Below, in pieces: positions 1 through 12,514 of a stretch of DNA of 38,293 nt (its first letter is position 1; every line of letters starts with the position of its first letter). The stretch is from Acanthamoeba lenticulata. Taxonomy: Eukaryota; Discosea; Longamoebia; Acanthamoebidae. Below the pieces are notes generated by a model, which saw only the letters and a list, made by a program, of their open reading frames with translations, searched no databases and was not told the origin of the DNA. The position numbers and the translations under genes are program-made. Where the stretch lies: assembly GCA_002179805.1 (NCBI GenBank), contig NAVB01000034.1, positions 1-38,293 of the forward strand, given 5' to 3'.

Positions 1-2585
1 AAAAAAACAACAACAACGACAACAAAGGGCAGCGTACAGCGCGGAGAACTCGGCAAATGACGCAAGATGGCCTGGGCGAGCTCGTAGCACTCGGCCATGG
101 AATACTGGGTCTCCATCCCGCGGCAGTGTCTTACCAGCGTCTGTGTCCAGATCCACCGCCACGACCACCAGAACCATCAAAGCCCCCTCCCAACCACACC
201 TTTCGATCAGAACTTTTGCGTTTCCTCCAAACATGAAACCTCGATGTAGGCGGTGGGCATGAGACCTGGATGGCCGGGCTGACGTTGGACTCGCACATGA
301 TGTCCCACTTGCTCTTGCACGGCCAGATGACCAGCGCCGCCCGCCTGTGTCGTTCGTGGACATAAAGCAGTCAAGTTTTGAGTTGAGGAAAAAAGAAAAA
401 AAAAAAAAAGGAGGAGGAGGAGCTGAGTGACGAACCTGTACCACCGCTCGGCCGTGGCGCCCTCGTTGCCGGTTGCCTCTTCGATCCGCGTGTCGTCCCA
501 GTCGATATCCTCAAACTCTTCCTCGCCCTGGAACAGCTCCGTCTCCGGATCGATCGCCGTCTCAGACAGCGCCCTCCTGCACACATACCACCGTATTATA
601 AAATATTTGTTAACTAATTTTGTTTTTCATGCTTGCGCCCAAGTGCTCAGGAGCGTGAGAAAAGACCACTGGAGGCACGTACGCGGGCTCGCCGTTGAGC
701 TCGTGCCACGACTTGAGGGTGACCTCGCGCTCGGTGTCGTACATAAAGTCCTCGTCGCCCGTCTCGCTCACCTCCAGCGTGGCAAAATATATCGCGAACT
801 TGCACTGCAGCAGCGGCATTGCATACACGCAAGTTGTGGGTCCTCGCTTCCATCTTCTATTATGGAGGCGAAGGGGCGGGAACGTACAGAGGAGGTGGGG
901 GGCAGGGCGTAGTGCGTGAGCATGTCCTGCACCTCCTGCGGCAGGGCCTCGCGGTGCTGGTGCCAGTCGGTCCGATGCCTCCACACGGCCTTCCGGCACA
1001 GGTCCCGCAGCAGCGGCACCTCTTGCTGTTATATTTATTTTTTAATAATAATAATAATAATAAATGATAAGATAAATACCAATTCTTTCAAAGAATACCA
1101 AAAAAGGCGATAAAATTACAAACGTGCCTCGGAGCGCTCGACTTCGCGGACGGCCTGCACGAGCATGTGTGCCATCGCCCTGTGTGTTTGATCTGGAATG
1201 TTAAGCATGAAGGACGGAAGAACAAGGAAGGGCGAGGAGCTTGGGGGTACCGATCGCGGGCCTTGAGGTGCGCGAGCGAGAGGCCCGCCTGCGAGTAGTG
1301 GTGCTCCAGCAACAGCACGCGCTTGCCCTGGCCACCCGCCTTGGCCCACGCGCGCACCATCTACATGTTTGTGATTTGACGTCCGTCGCGTTAGAAGGTC
1401 ATGACACGCCCGCAACACACGAGCTGGGATGAGGATGACCTGGCGCAGGCGGTTCTGCGTCTGGCTCTGGTCAAAGGGCTGCGGCAAGATGCCAGAGCCA
1501 CGAAACACCACGTTGTAGACGAGGCACAGCCGGTGCCCACTTCGCACTGTGTGAAGGACATGCGAGTGAGTGGCATGCAGCACGCGCGCAAGAGCAGTCT
1601 GTAAAGGGAGATGACGCACCGGGCAGGATCTCGTGCTCGCAGTCGGCGTAAAAGGCCATGAAGTGGAAGCTGTCGGCGCCCTCCGCGGCAAAGTCAAATC
1701 GCTTCTCGCGCCCGCCGTGTCGCACCACCAGCTGTCCTTCCCAAGCAGGTCATTGAACAAATAGATTGAATTAGCATTAAAATACAGAAAATGCAAACAA
1801 ATAAATAAACACGTACCTCGCCGCCGGTGTACTCGGAGGGCAGGACGATGACCAGCGTGGCGAACATGCCGGGCGCCTTTTCCGTGTCCCTGTGCGGCTT
1901 GAAGAAGCTTCCTGTGCGTGTGTGCAACCGGTCAATGACGAGAACAACAGTGGAACTGACGCACACGTGACGAACCCTTTTCGTAGAGGAGCATCTTGTA
2001 GAGCTGGCACTCGATGGCTGTGCTCGGCGTCAGGCCTAGCCCGTCGCGCAGGAGGGGCACCACCGTGGTTTCGAGCCACGCGTTCCAGTCGCGCTCGTTG
2101 GCAAGCGTGAAGGCCGATGGCGACAGCTGCAGCGTGTTGCGCACTGTCTGGTCGTAGACGGTGGCCTCGCGCCGCCCGAACGGCGCTTGCTCGCACCGGG
2201 CGGCCAGGCGCCGCGCGTCAAACTCGCCCAGTGGCAGGCTCAGCCGCGTGCGCTTGGTGGCAATGGCAGCCGTGTCGGTTTGTGTAGCGTCGTCGGTCGG
2301 GAGGTGGATGGGCAGGTCGACGATGAGACCCGGCAAGGGTGCCGCGCTGAAGCGGCTGCCGACGCAGAAGCCGCCCAGTTGTGTCACGCCAGAGAGCACG
2401 TCCCACATGGCGCGGATGCTGGCCTTGTCGTCGACGGGGAGGGCCGAGGCGTCGGATGTGCGTGCTACTCGCCTTCTTGTGGCCCGTCCTAGCCCGCTGT
2501 CGTAATCTGACAGTTCATCGCTGTACATTTCACTGTCATCCTCATCGCTCGAATCTTCATCGCTGCTGACATAGTGCCAGTCCAT
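1..2585 (-). CDS. 2-oxoglutarate/Fe(II)-dependent prolyl-4-hydroxylase-like oxygenase, 3' end beyond left edge
   Basis: Exons, read on the minus strand: 2585-1976, 1911-1817, 1731-1620, 1546-1419, 1360-1251, 1179-1124, 1021-888, 804-683, 576-436, 344-266 and 140-38. The last donor (GTACGC) leads off the left edge, so the gene is partial after about 563 residues. The first ATG opens an acidic Ser/Asp/Glu-rich N-terminus. The catalytic double-stranded beta-helix shows the iron ligands HxD in FFKPHRDTEK, the distal His in ADCEHEILP and the 2-oxoglutarate-binding Arg in VRSGHRLCLVYN. Downstream segments such as LLEHHYSQAGLS and WYRRAALVIWP match what I recall of long fungal and amoebal 2OG oxygenases, which continue well past the catalytic core. 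The family uses O2 and 2-oxoglutarate to hydroxylate proteins or small molecules; the substrate here is unknown. Exon phases agree at every junction. The least certain junctions are 1419/1360 and 683/576. Confidence 0.85.
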
Positions 2586-3035
2586 CCCTGGCCCAATCGC
2601 GTTCCCAATTTTCGTTTGATAGAGGGCCTGCGCGGGCCAAGCTGAGTATGCTAGGAGCTTACGAATGGGAAGCCAAAGATGAGCTGTTGGCGAAGAGTCG
2701 ACGGTTTAAACTGTAACGTTCGACTTCCTGTCCTTTCACGTCAAAAGATGGGAAATGACTTGATCTCTATTTTCTTCCAAGAAGAAGCAGTGGCACACGT
2801 TTTTTGCTTTTGGTTCTGCAGATGGCAGGTGCCGTGTTCGCTTGACAACAACTCGCAAGCACGTTCGTGTTGGTCTCCACCAACTTTCGTTAGACTTGAA
2901 TTCGAGCAGAGAACAGATCTCGGCTTACATCACGTTTTGTTCCTGCGAGATGTAGATCCAGCCCCTGAGCCTTGTTCGGCCTTCTTTTTGCTTTTACACC
3001 ACTTCACCGTGCACGCAACCAATCCTTCCTCCACG
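2586..3035. promoter_or_regulatory. divergent intergenic region between oxygenase and acetyltransferase genes
   Basis: This 450-base stretch separates two genes transcribed away from each other and presumably holds both promoters. Plus-strand reading from 2679 is open and in frame with the acetyltransferase ATG at 3036, so a longer N-terminus is formally possible. That extra sequence has non-biased codons and no recognisable domain, so I treat it as 5' untranslated DNA. No RNA gene or repeat was seen. Confidence 0.4.
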
Positions 3036-4090
3036 ATGCTACGACGAGCGCATTCCATGACCCACTGGAGCTCTACCACACTAAGAATCGGACTCCAACC
3101 CAACACCCCGCTTACTGCTTCCAGCTGTAGCTCCCATGGTATGCCAGTACACTCTTACAGAAGAAGAACCCCCGCCACCTCTAACGGACAACTGCAGTGG
3201 CGAGTAAAGTTGCAAAAGCTCATCCTCAATCGCAACAACGACCATCGTCGTCATCTCCCGCTGGCCAGCGAGACATTCGCATTCGCGATGCGCAACGCTC
3301 GGACTTGGCCTTCTTGGGACGCATTATGTTGCTCGCCTCGCGATCACATCTCGACAAGGGCCTCTACGACGTTTACTTCCCCAACTTCACCGACGACGAT
3401 CACGTGGCCCTCCTGGCCGACATGGCCGACTGCCCGTCGGACGGCAGCTGGAGCGGCAGCGTGTGCTGTTTCGACGGCTTCCTCGTGGCCGAGGTCGACG
3501 GCACGCCCGCCGCCGCGCTGGCCGGCTACGGCTCCGACACCAAGACCACCGCGGCCTACCTGGACTCCATGTGGGCCACCTTGCAGCGGCGCCACGGCTG
3601 GTCCCGCGCCGACTTTGACCGCCAGGTGATGGCCAAGCGCGAGGCCTTTGACTCGGTGAACGCACGAGACCCACGTCCCATGTGGGTTGTCGACTGGGTG
3701 GCGGCCCTTCCCGAGTTCCGCCAGCTGGGCCTCGTCGGCCGCCTCCTCGCCCGCGTCCTCCAGCGAGGTCGGTCCTCCCTCTTTCCCTGTAGCGTGTGTC
3801 ATGCTGTGCAATCGCTGACGCACACGCGCGTGCGCTCGTGCCGTGATGCAGGACGAGAGCGGGGCTACGAGATGGCCGAGGTGTCGGTCTTCCTGGACAA
3901 CGAGCCGGCCATCCGAGCCTACGAGCGGAAGGGCTTCTACGAGTACCAGTCCATCACGAGCCCCGTCTGGCAGCGCTATGTGGCATGCCCCGGCATGATG
4001 CGCCTCTTACAACCCCTCGCCTCGCCCGAAGCAGACCAACAGCAACAACAACAACGACAGCAACCGCAGAGCTCTTCTTCGCGCCTCTAG
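3036..4090 (+). CDS. GNAT-family N-acetyltransferase, probably mitochondrial
   Basis: Exons 3036-3138, 3198-3767 and 3852-4090 give 303 residues. The first exon encodes an Arg/Ser/Thr-rich, acid-free start (MLRRAHSMTHW...) typical of a mitochondrial presequence. The start was chosen because the GTATGC donor at 3139 and the CTGCAG acceptor at 3197 join it in phase to the core. The core has the GNAT fold order: an N-terminal DIRIRDAQRSDL strand, then motif A (VDWVAALPEFRQLGLVGRLL, an acetyl-CoA pyrophosphate loop of the Q/RxxGxG/A type), and then motif B with EVSVFLDNEPAIRAYERKGF across the second intron. The tail is Gln/Ser-rich. GNAT enzymes move an acetyl group from acetyl-CoA to an amine; the substrate cannot be told. 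Mitochondrial location is inferred from the N-terminus only. Confidence 0.85.
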
Positions 4091-4293
4091 CCCAAAAACA
4101 AAATAAATAAGAACATGATTTTCTTTTTCTTCTTTTTGAAACCTGCTTTGGAAGAAGGCCAAAGCAGAAGATGGGCAACAACGGGTACCAAGTGCCTTCT
4201 GTATGGTGGCCTTGAGTGGGGGCTGATGGAGGAGGTGTGCACAGCAGCTCGCGGCAGAGGGCAGAGGACGGCGAGGAGCTAGCCGACTGGCAC

Positions 4294-5319
4294 ATGGGCT
4301 CGTTAGGCCTTATGTCGGCCGACCTCATTGCCTACCTGGCCACTTTCCTTGAGCCCGAGGACGTGGGGCGGCTCTGCCTGCTCAACCGCTTCTTCCACAA
4401 CTATGTACGCGCTTCTTCTTTGACCGCCTCTGCCCACCAAACCAACGGCAGTGCAGGTGCTACTGGACCCCAAAGGCCACGTGTGGCACCAGATCTACAT
4501 CAGGTCAGCCTACTATGAACCCGAGGCTGACAAGGCTGAGACCGACTGGAAAGCGCTCTATATCAGCAACCACCAGGTACGCACAATAACGTTCCTGCTG
4601 CATGGCTAATAAAAATTATGCTAAGGCTGGTGATAAACTTCGCGAGCAGCTTGGGTGGCGCTTCGATTCGTCGCCGCTCCGGTGCGGGGAGGCCTTCCAG
4701 CTGCACAAGGACCTCCTGGGCTGCCGTGTAGATCGCGGCTACAAGGGGCCCGTGCTCGTACAGCGCGTCGTCACCCAACGCGGCGCCTGGCGCGGCCGCC
4801 ACCTCTGCTCGATCCTTGTCGAGGGCATGAGCCCCGGTCCGTTCCCCCTTCTTCTTCGTCATCGTCGTCCTCGAGGTCTTCTTCGTTCATCATGACCGCT
4901 GACGTTCCACCGTGTGCACAGGCAGCACATCAATTGGCGTGTGCCAAGGGCGCCATGTGCCGCCGCACGGGTACATCGCGGCGGTGGGCATCTTCTGCGG
5001 CGACGGCACGCTGGACACCACCAAGCAGACCGCCATCATCACGCCGCCCGACGTGCGAATCAAGTCCAATATCCGCAGCAAGGACGTGGTCACCATCGAG
5101 CTCGACCTCGACCGCCACGAGGTCTCCTTCCACGTGAACGGCCTCAAGTGGGTCACCGTGGCGGGCGTGACCAACGGCGCCGATAACTCCAACAACGACG
5201 TTCCCCCAGGGCCATGGTTCTTCTACGTCTCCGTCAAGAACTACAAACCCTATGCACAAGGCAAGCAGTCGTACCGGGTGGTGCCCAACCCTCCTCTCCG
5301 GCCACCCGACAAAAAATAA
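4294..5319 (+). CDS. F-box protein with C-terminal SPRY-like domain
   Basis: Exons 4294-4404, 4457-4576, 4650-4836 and 4922-5319 give 271 residues. The N-terminus is an F-box (MSADLIAYLATFLEPEDVGRLCLLNRFFHNY), which in this family binds Skp1 in SCF ubiquitin ligases. After a linker (GHVWHQIYIRSAYY) comes a SPRY/B30.2-type beta-sandwich. Its recognisable pieces are QRGAWRGRHLCSILVEG, the SIGVCQGRH strand and the DVVTIELDLDRHEVSFHVNG hairpin; SPRY usually supplies target recognition, so this would be a substrate receptor. The start at 4294 is the first in-frame ATG after a TGA at 4213. A further ATG at 4312 also precedes the F-box, and an extra 5' exon starting near 4171 cannot be excluded. The gene ends 72 bases from the convergent cysteine-rich gene. 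Confidence 0.8.
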
Positions 5320-5390
5320 AAAGAAGAAGAAATCGATCAAGGCCAAGGGGCCCGCAAGGGCGCAGTAGATTTGATTTTTTTGGATTTTGT

Positions 5391-5911
5391 TTACACGGGG
5401 ATGTCGCTCTTGGGCACGCCAGCGCAGTTGAGCAGGGGAGTCTCGCAGTACTGGACGGAGCAGGCGGCGCAGGCGGGCGAAGACGGGCTGAGGCACTTCC
5501 AGTAGCAGTTGGAGACAACGCAAGCCACGCCCTGGCCGAAGCAGTTGGCGCAGCCCGAGGTGAGGCCGATGGCGCTCTGGATGCACGAGGCAGCGCACGA
5601 GGCACCGCCGAGGCAGCTCTGGGCGCACTGGTCGACCTTGGCCTGGAAGTCACCCCAGTGGCTCTTGAACGCGTTGAGATCCTGCGCGTCATTGCAAGCA
5701 CCCTAAAAGAGATGATAAAGTGAGCGTAAGGTTGAACCAAGAAGTGAAGGCGGAAAAGGATTTGAGAAGAGCGAAAAAGCGATTTAGAACGAAAACGACG
5801 AGGCGAGCGTACAGCGAGGTAGCGGTTGGGGGCGAACGAAACGGGGCGGGTGCCAGCAGCGGCGAGCTGGAGGCAGAGCGCGAGGGCAACGACGGCGAGG
5901 ATGACCTTCAT
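5391..5911 (-). CDS. small secreted cysteine-rich protein
   Basis: Two exons, 5911-5813 and 5702-5391, give 136 residues. The N-terminus is a clear signal peptide (MKVILAVVALALCLQLAAAG) followed by a short loop; the intron lies just after it. The mature part carries many cysteines in a spaced pattern: CNDAQ, then CAQSCLGGASCAASC, CANCFGQGVACVVSNCYWKC, CAACSVQYC and a final C. This suggests a disulfide-bonded repeat fold of the short C-x3-C/C-x2-C kind found in many protist secreted proteins. There is no membrane anchor. It shares an upstream region with spermidine synthase, which runs the other way. The function is unknown. Confidence 0.85.
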
Positions 5912-6249
5912 CTTATACAACAAGCTTGTTGGGTTATGCAGGCTTGCGTTACGCTCTCCGGCTCTGTCTTTTTGGGCACTTTCCCCTATGCAAGAGCCAA
6001 TCACAACGGACGCAATGACAAGGACTCATCCAATGGCAGCCCACCACGTCATGCTCATCACATCAGGAAATGGCGTCTGCCATTCATCGCAACATCCTTG
6101 ACATTCCAACCATAAACTGCATTGTTGAAATGGCTACTGTCGACCGTTAGAGCGGAGTTGGTGTGGGCGAGTCTTGTAGCGGGCCGGGAGGGCGAGTGTT
6201 CTTTGTCCCCTCGACGCATCCAGCACACTCCCCTTACCTCTTCAATAAC
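5912..6249. promoter_or_regulatory. divergent promoter region with two CCAAT boxes
   Basis: The 338 bases between the secreted cysteine-rich gene (minus) and spermidine synthase (plus) contain two plus-strand CCAAT boxes, at 5997-6001 (AGCCAATCAC) and 6030-6034 (ATCCAATGGC). CCAAT boxes are bound by NF-Y in eukaryotes. The two copies lie about 90-125 bases from the minus-strand ATG and 215-250 from the plus-strand ATG. Regulatory use is inferred from position and motif only. Confidence 0.4.
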
Positions 6250-7531
<1,282 letters not shown>

Positions 7532-7652
7532 ACCGCTAGCCAGACCAAGCGCCTCTTGTTTTTTTTGTTCAAAATACATTTTATTTAATTCGCCATTCTT
7601 ATTGTGTTTTTTTTTAATATCTTTTTAAATCATTATTATGGTTTATTTCTCA

Positions 7653-8530
7653 TCACTGATCGCTGTCCTCGGCCTGCTCAAAGTAGCGCGAGAGAGCGGC
7701 GGCCTCCTCGGCCATCTCCTCCTCTGTTCGCCTCGTGCGCGGCTTGTCCATGTCCAGCTGGTCGTAGCCCAATGGTGAGTGTGACCAGAGAGAAGAGACA
7801 CAACTGTACGGCGTGGGGGCCACGGACCTTTTCGTAGACTTCATCATTGCGCGCAAAGTCGCCTCGCCTTCTTGGCATCACATGAACGTGTACGTGGCCT
7901 GCGTACGCGTGAATCGAGAGACAAGCAGCGATGTGGTCAGCGGTCAGCCGAGCCGGGCTCTCGGGTTCTCGGAGGCTACGCACTAACGGTCTGCCCGGCG
8001 GCGGCGCCGTCCTGCATGGCCAGCGTGAGGGCCTCGCCGTTGAAGTGGCGCTCGACGACCTGGCCGATCCGTTGGGCTAGGCCGTGTGGAGGATCATGTG
8101 AGAGAAAAACACTTGACGGCGGCCGCGCAAGAGGAAAAAGACGAACCCGAAGTCCACAAGTCGCTCACTTCAGGTGGCGTGAGGTCGCAGAAACGCGCCA
8201 CTGCCCACGTGAGAGCACGCGTCGAAGGAGGTGAGGTTTGTGGAGGTCGACAGGGCAGAGGCGGGGGGGGGGTACCATTCCGCTTGGGGATGACCAGGAC
8301 GTGACCTGCCCCACGTGAATATCAGGACGAAGATGGGATGGCGAAAAGGGCTGCACGCACCTGGCACGATCGGCATCAAGTTCACGAGCCCGTAGGAAAG
8401 GGCGCTCCGGAAGAAGATTTGAGTGATCCTGACATTGTGCTGATTTGGAATGTTACACCATTTGCCTTTCTGCATCAAGAAGCTCTTCCCATACCTGGCC
8501 AAACACCACAGTTTCCACTGCGGTATTCAT
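7653..8530 (-). CDS. FHIT: FHIT-type bis(5'-adenosyl)-triphosphatase (HIT family)
   Basis: Seven exons, 8530-8495, 8439-8361, 8305-8276, 8200-8147, 8076-7984, 7898-7828 and 7757-7653, give 155 residues, close to the human enzyme. The product hydrolyses diadenosine triphosphate to AMP and ADP through a catalytic histidine triad. Assembled segments follow the FHIT order: VVFGQ, FFRSALSYGLVNLMPIVPG, HVLVIPKRN, ARFCDLTPPEVSDLW, the helix QRIGQVVERHFNG, AMQDGAAAGQT, the triad VSHVHVHVMPRR (HxHxHxx), and EEEMAEEAAALSRYF. An intron falls between the Gln-Thr-Val and His-Val-His parts of the active site, and exons 3 and 4 are only 30 and 54 bases long. Every junction keeps phase. The 3' end converges on spermidine synthase with 121 bases between the stops. 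Confidence 0.93.
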
Positions 8531-8702
8531 CTTGAGGGTTCAAATCTGCAAGCGCGAGCCAATAAATAAAAAAATGAAGAAATTGTTAACAACAGACACG
8601 GCCGTGTGAGACATACGTCCATATGGAACCAACAACATGAAGCAAACGTGTCGTGAGACAGTTTTCAAGTAACCACTTATCTTTTGGCTTTTAGTTGACT
8701 GT

Positions 8703-11700
8703 TTATACATAACTATCATCGCCGAGGCCAGCCAGCACCTCCTTCAGTTCCTCCACCAGCACGTCCTCCTCGTCACCGTGTTCATAATGGTCGTCTTCCC
8801 GCAAGGCGGACTCGATCTCTGCGAGGTGCTTGCTCAAGTACTCGTGGACGACCATCAGGGAGGCCTGCTCTGCGCGTGCCGGAACTTGCATGAGCGTCGA
8901 CTTGCCTTGATCGGCCCCCAGGATGAGCTTGCGATAGAAGGCGTCCAGCTGAGGCTTGTTGGAGGTGATGAACGTGTTGAGCTGCTCCATGTAGGCCTCC
9001 TTGGCCCCGGGCAGGGTGTCGTTGGCCAGGTTTTGCAGCACCTTGCACACGAGGATCAACTGCCTCTGCGCCACCGGGTGCGGCGGGGCGTCGAGGAGGC
9101 CAAAGGCCTGCGGCGCCATGAGCGCAGGGCAGACCATGCGCAGGAACAGGAAGCCGCCAATGGCCCGGAATCGCGCCTGGTCGCTGAACTTGCCGCCCAC
9201 TTCGCTGTCGATGTGGCGCAGGACCTGCTTGATGACGCTCGGCATGAGGCGCTCGCTGTTGACGATGCACTTGAACAGCTTCTGCGCGACGAGCCACAGC
9301 TCGAGGCTGTTGATCGTCATGTCCGCCGCATCGCCGACCTTGTGCGGGTCGATCTCCATCGACCCGATGCTGAAGATGTCCAGGTTCGTCCCGCTCGAGG
9401 AGTCGTCCTCGTCGAGGTTGTCGTACTCGTCGGCGTCGAGCTTCCTGAGCTTGTAGCGCTGCTTCCGGGTCAGCCGCATGCTGTCGCTCCCGCCAGAATC
9501 GTCGCCAAAGGACTCGATGGCGTTGTCGTTGATCGAGTTGACCGACGTCACCAGCGTGAACCACAGGTAGGGCAGCGCGGCCATGCGCACGTAGGCCGCG
9601 AACAGCTTGGCCGCCACGCTGTTGGCCCGGAACAGCGTGCCTTCCTCGTCGGCTTTGCCCACCTCGGTCGAGATGCGCTGGTGGAGCAAGCGGTGTCCGC
9701 TCTTTCGGTTCTCGAAGATCCGCATCAGCGCTTTGCTCATCTGTGTAGGACCAGAGAAAAAGACATCGATGATCAGGCTTCCGGGCGAGAACGAGCGCGC
9801 GCGGAAGACCAAGGAGGTCCGCACGCACCTTGTCAGCATCGTTGACGTTGAGCGTGCTCAAGATCGAGTGCGCGATGCGCCCTTCTTGGGCGAACAGCAA
9901 GCCCTCGAGCTTGGCCAGCAGCTGTGGATCCATGCAATGGTAAGCCAATCATGACAATGCCCAAATAAAATAAAATAAAACTAATAATTAATAAATAATA
10001 ATAATAAATAGAATAAAATAAAATGAATATAAAAACGAACCTCGGCTTTCCGCTTGGGGAGCGACACGTTCTCGACCTCGCCAAAGGCCAGGGCGGCGTA
10101 GTCCGGTTGCGACAGCTTCTTCTGGCTCTTCCCCTTCCGCCTGGCCACGAGCAGCGCCAAGAGGACGAGCAGGATGACGAGGAGGCACAGGACGCCGCTG
10201 ACTCCGCCAACGACGCCACCGACGATGGCCCCGACGTTGGTCCCGTCCGAGCTGCGCGTGCGCCCGCCACAGCACCGCCGTTGAGCCACGCGACCGCCCA
10301 ACGCAAGCGGCCCGAAGGTCAACGCACCTCGGGTAAGAAGGCGGCGGAGACGGCGAAGCCGCGGTGACGATTACGACCGTGAAGGGCTGCGACGATACGG
10401 AGCCGCCGCTGTTGGTCACCTGGCACCGAATGGTCATGTTGTTCATGGCTTCGGTGCCATTGATGGTGTACGTCGACGAGAGCGCGTCCGGGAACGGTTT
10501 CCACACCTGCCCCACGCGCGCGTGCGCATGCATGTTGGTCGACATTCACATGTGCTCGTTGGTTCGCACATGAAGGCGCACCTCCTGCAGGACGGTGTCT
10601 CCGACGACGCGTCGGACGACCTCAAAGTTGTCGACATTGAGTTCCTCGTCGTCGTCATCGCCGCCGCTGGTGGAGTTGGTCCCGTTTTCCAAGGTCAGAT
10701 ACTGCCATTGGTACGTCGGCGGAGGGACGGCCTCGGCCTTGACCGAGACCGACACGACCGAGCCCAGGGGCACGCTCACGTTGCCCGCGTTGGGCTGGCT
10801 CACGATCGCGGGCACGCTGGCCCGCACCAGAATCTGCGCCTGCGCCGCGGCCGAGAGCTCGCCGTCGGTCACGCACACCTGCAACTGCAGTGCACAGCCG
10901 TCGTTAGCACCGATGACCGCCCAAAGCCGCACGTTGCTGGTGTAGTCGTTGGCGGCGGGAAGAAGACGTACGACAAAGGAGCCGGTGTCGAGGAGGTGCA
11001 GCACGGGGTCTATGGCCGAGGTGTTGGACATGGTGGTGATGCTGCAGAGACTGCTGAGCACGGACCACGTGTAGTACAGCGCCTTGTCCACGGTCGAGCC
11101 CGAGTAGGCGGCATAGGTGTCGTTTGCTTGCGCGACAAACTGCTGGTGCGTGAGAGCGGCAAACGAGGAGTCGTTGGTGCTGGTGTCCATGACCGCCTCT
11201 GCTCGCCGCCCCGACATCAGGTTGAGCCGGTGAGGCCGTGTGGTCTTGGCGCCAACAGTGCCGCACACACACGCAAGGGTGTACCGATGCTGACACCAAC
11301 GGGAACGTCGTTGGCGTGGGTGGCTCGGAACAGAAGGAGCAGTTCTTGCGCGGTGAGCGCGTGGTCGTAGAACTTGAGCTCATCGACAAAGCCACGCAAC
11401 GAATAGGATGCGTTTCTGCCTACGGTCAAGATCCTGCTGTTGGGCGACAGCTGGTTGGCCAGCGCTGCGAGGCGCGACGAAACGACGACGACGACGACGA
11501 CGGAACGGCTCGTGATGTCAGCGCAACCGCCCGCAAGGGTTGGGGACACGTCATGTGGTTGGGCTGGTGTCGTACCTTTGGTGGAGTTCACGACAGAGGC
11601 GTTCACAGTGATGTACATGTGGGTCGTGTTGTAGACGCACGCGAAGTGGTGCCACCTTTCTTCCTGCAAGTAGTACTTGGAGAACACATACCTGGATGGG

Positions 11701-12514
11701 GAGCCAAACCAAATGGTGCAAACCAGCTGGAAAGGAGCAAATAAATAAACAACCTGATGAAGCACCAACATGATCATGAGTACATACCCGAAAACCGTCA
11801 CTACCGGCGGTCAAATGGAGCGATAAGACTTTGCTGTTGATGATGTATCGTTTTGCAGCAGTAAAAGGCAATTTTGTCATCTTGACCCAAGCGGCGACAG
11901 ACAACTGGCTTGAATTGGCGGACGGGAACAAATTCAAATCATTAAGGGCTGATCTCCATGATCGCCACAAGCACGCGTTCATGTCAGACGGAGAGGAGAG
12001 CCCCTAAGGTCTTGCTGAGGAAGAAGGGGACCATACTCAGCTGAGTAGAATTGCCAGGCAGGGACAGAGAGCTGCCAAAAACGGAGTTGGTGTCGTTAAA
12101 TGCCGAGGCGCCGGTTCCGGCTGGGTTACAGCGAACGCGAGGCGACATCAGAAAAGAACGAAAACGACGAAAAGAAAGTAGCACCGGTAAGAAAAGGGAA
12201 GAGAGGGACTTACTGGGCACAACGTTCTGGCAGTAGCCAGAGATGCCTTTTGAGTTTCCTAAAGATTTTCACAAAAAAAAAACAAAAAACAAAAAAACAT
12301 GAATCAATTCAAAAATAGCTCCAACAACTCAAGCAAAAGGCCAAAGGGGGGGACTCTGAGCCGTACCGTCGAAGGGGTAGTAGGCCACCAGGGAGGATGA
12401 CGCTGGAGTGATCACCAATGATGCTACCACGAGAATGCTCAGCCACACCACAACCAGGCTGCCGCTAGCACCGAGCACCAGGCGAGGTTCACCTGCGCTC
12501 CTCCCAAAAGACAT
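8703..12514 (-). CDS. single-pass receptor-like protein: LamG-like and Ig-like ectodomain, transmembrane helix, cytosolic RasGAP
   Basis: Eleven exons give 972 residues: 12514-12367, 12258-12214, 12120-12037, 11948-11788, 11726-11576, 11464-11285, 11198-10570, 10506-10328, 10251-10041, 9921-9829 and 9740-8703. Order from the N-terminus: signal peptide (VVVWLSILVVASLVITPASS); a laminin-G/concanavalin-like domain (LVAYYPFDG, SQLSVAAWVKM, WHHFACVYN, LRGFVDELKFYDHALTAQEL); a region ending CALQLQVCVTDGELSA that resembles cadherin/PKD-type beta-sandwiches; an Ig-like domain (PPTYQWQYL, then MTIRCQVTNSGGSVSS); a Pro/Ser spacer; a transmembrane helix (about residues 533-560, followed by ARRKGKSQKK); then RasGAP. 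The RasGAP part keeps the arginine-finger loop EGTLFRANSVAAK and the FLR signature GGFLFLRMVCPALMAP, so it should speed GTP hydrolysis by a Ras-type GTPase under the plasma membrane. The ectodomain ligand is unknown. Confidence 0.88.

Noticed and set aside
2679..3035. In-frame upstream extension of the acetyltransferase
   Set aside because: Codon use is unlike the gene, and the ATG at 3036 starts a good mitochondrial presequence.
8778..9845. A 355-codon plus-strand open frame opposite the RasGAP exon
   Set aside because: It mirrors the conserved minus-strand RasGAP coding sequence. Its Arg/Val/His-rich product has no domain, and antisense openness is common in GC-rich exons.
11660..11700. 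A very short GT...AG intron inside the LamG-like exon
   Set aside because: It would be only about 30 bases, and the unspliced frame gives a good LamG sequence.
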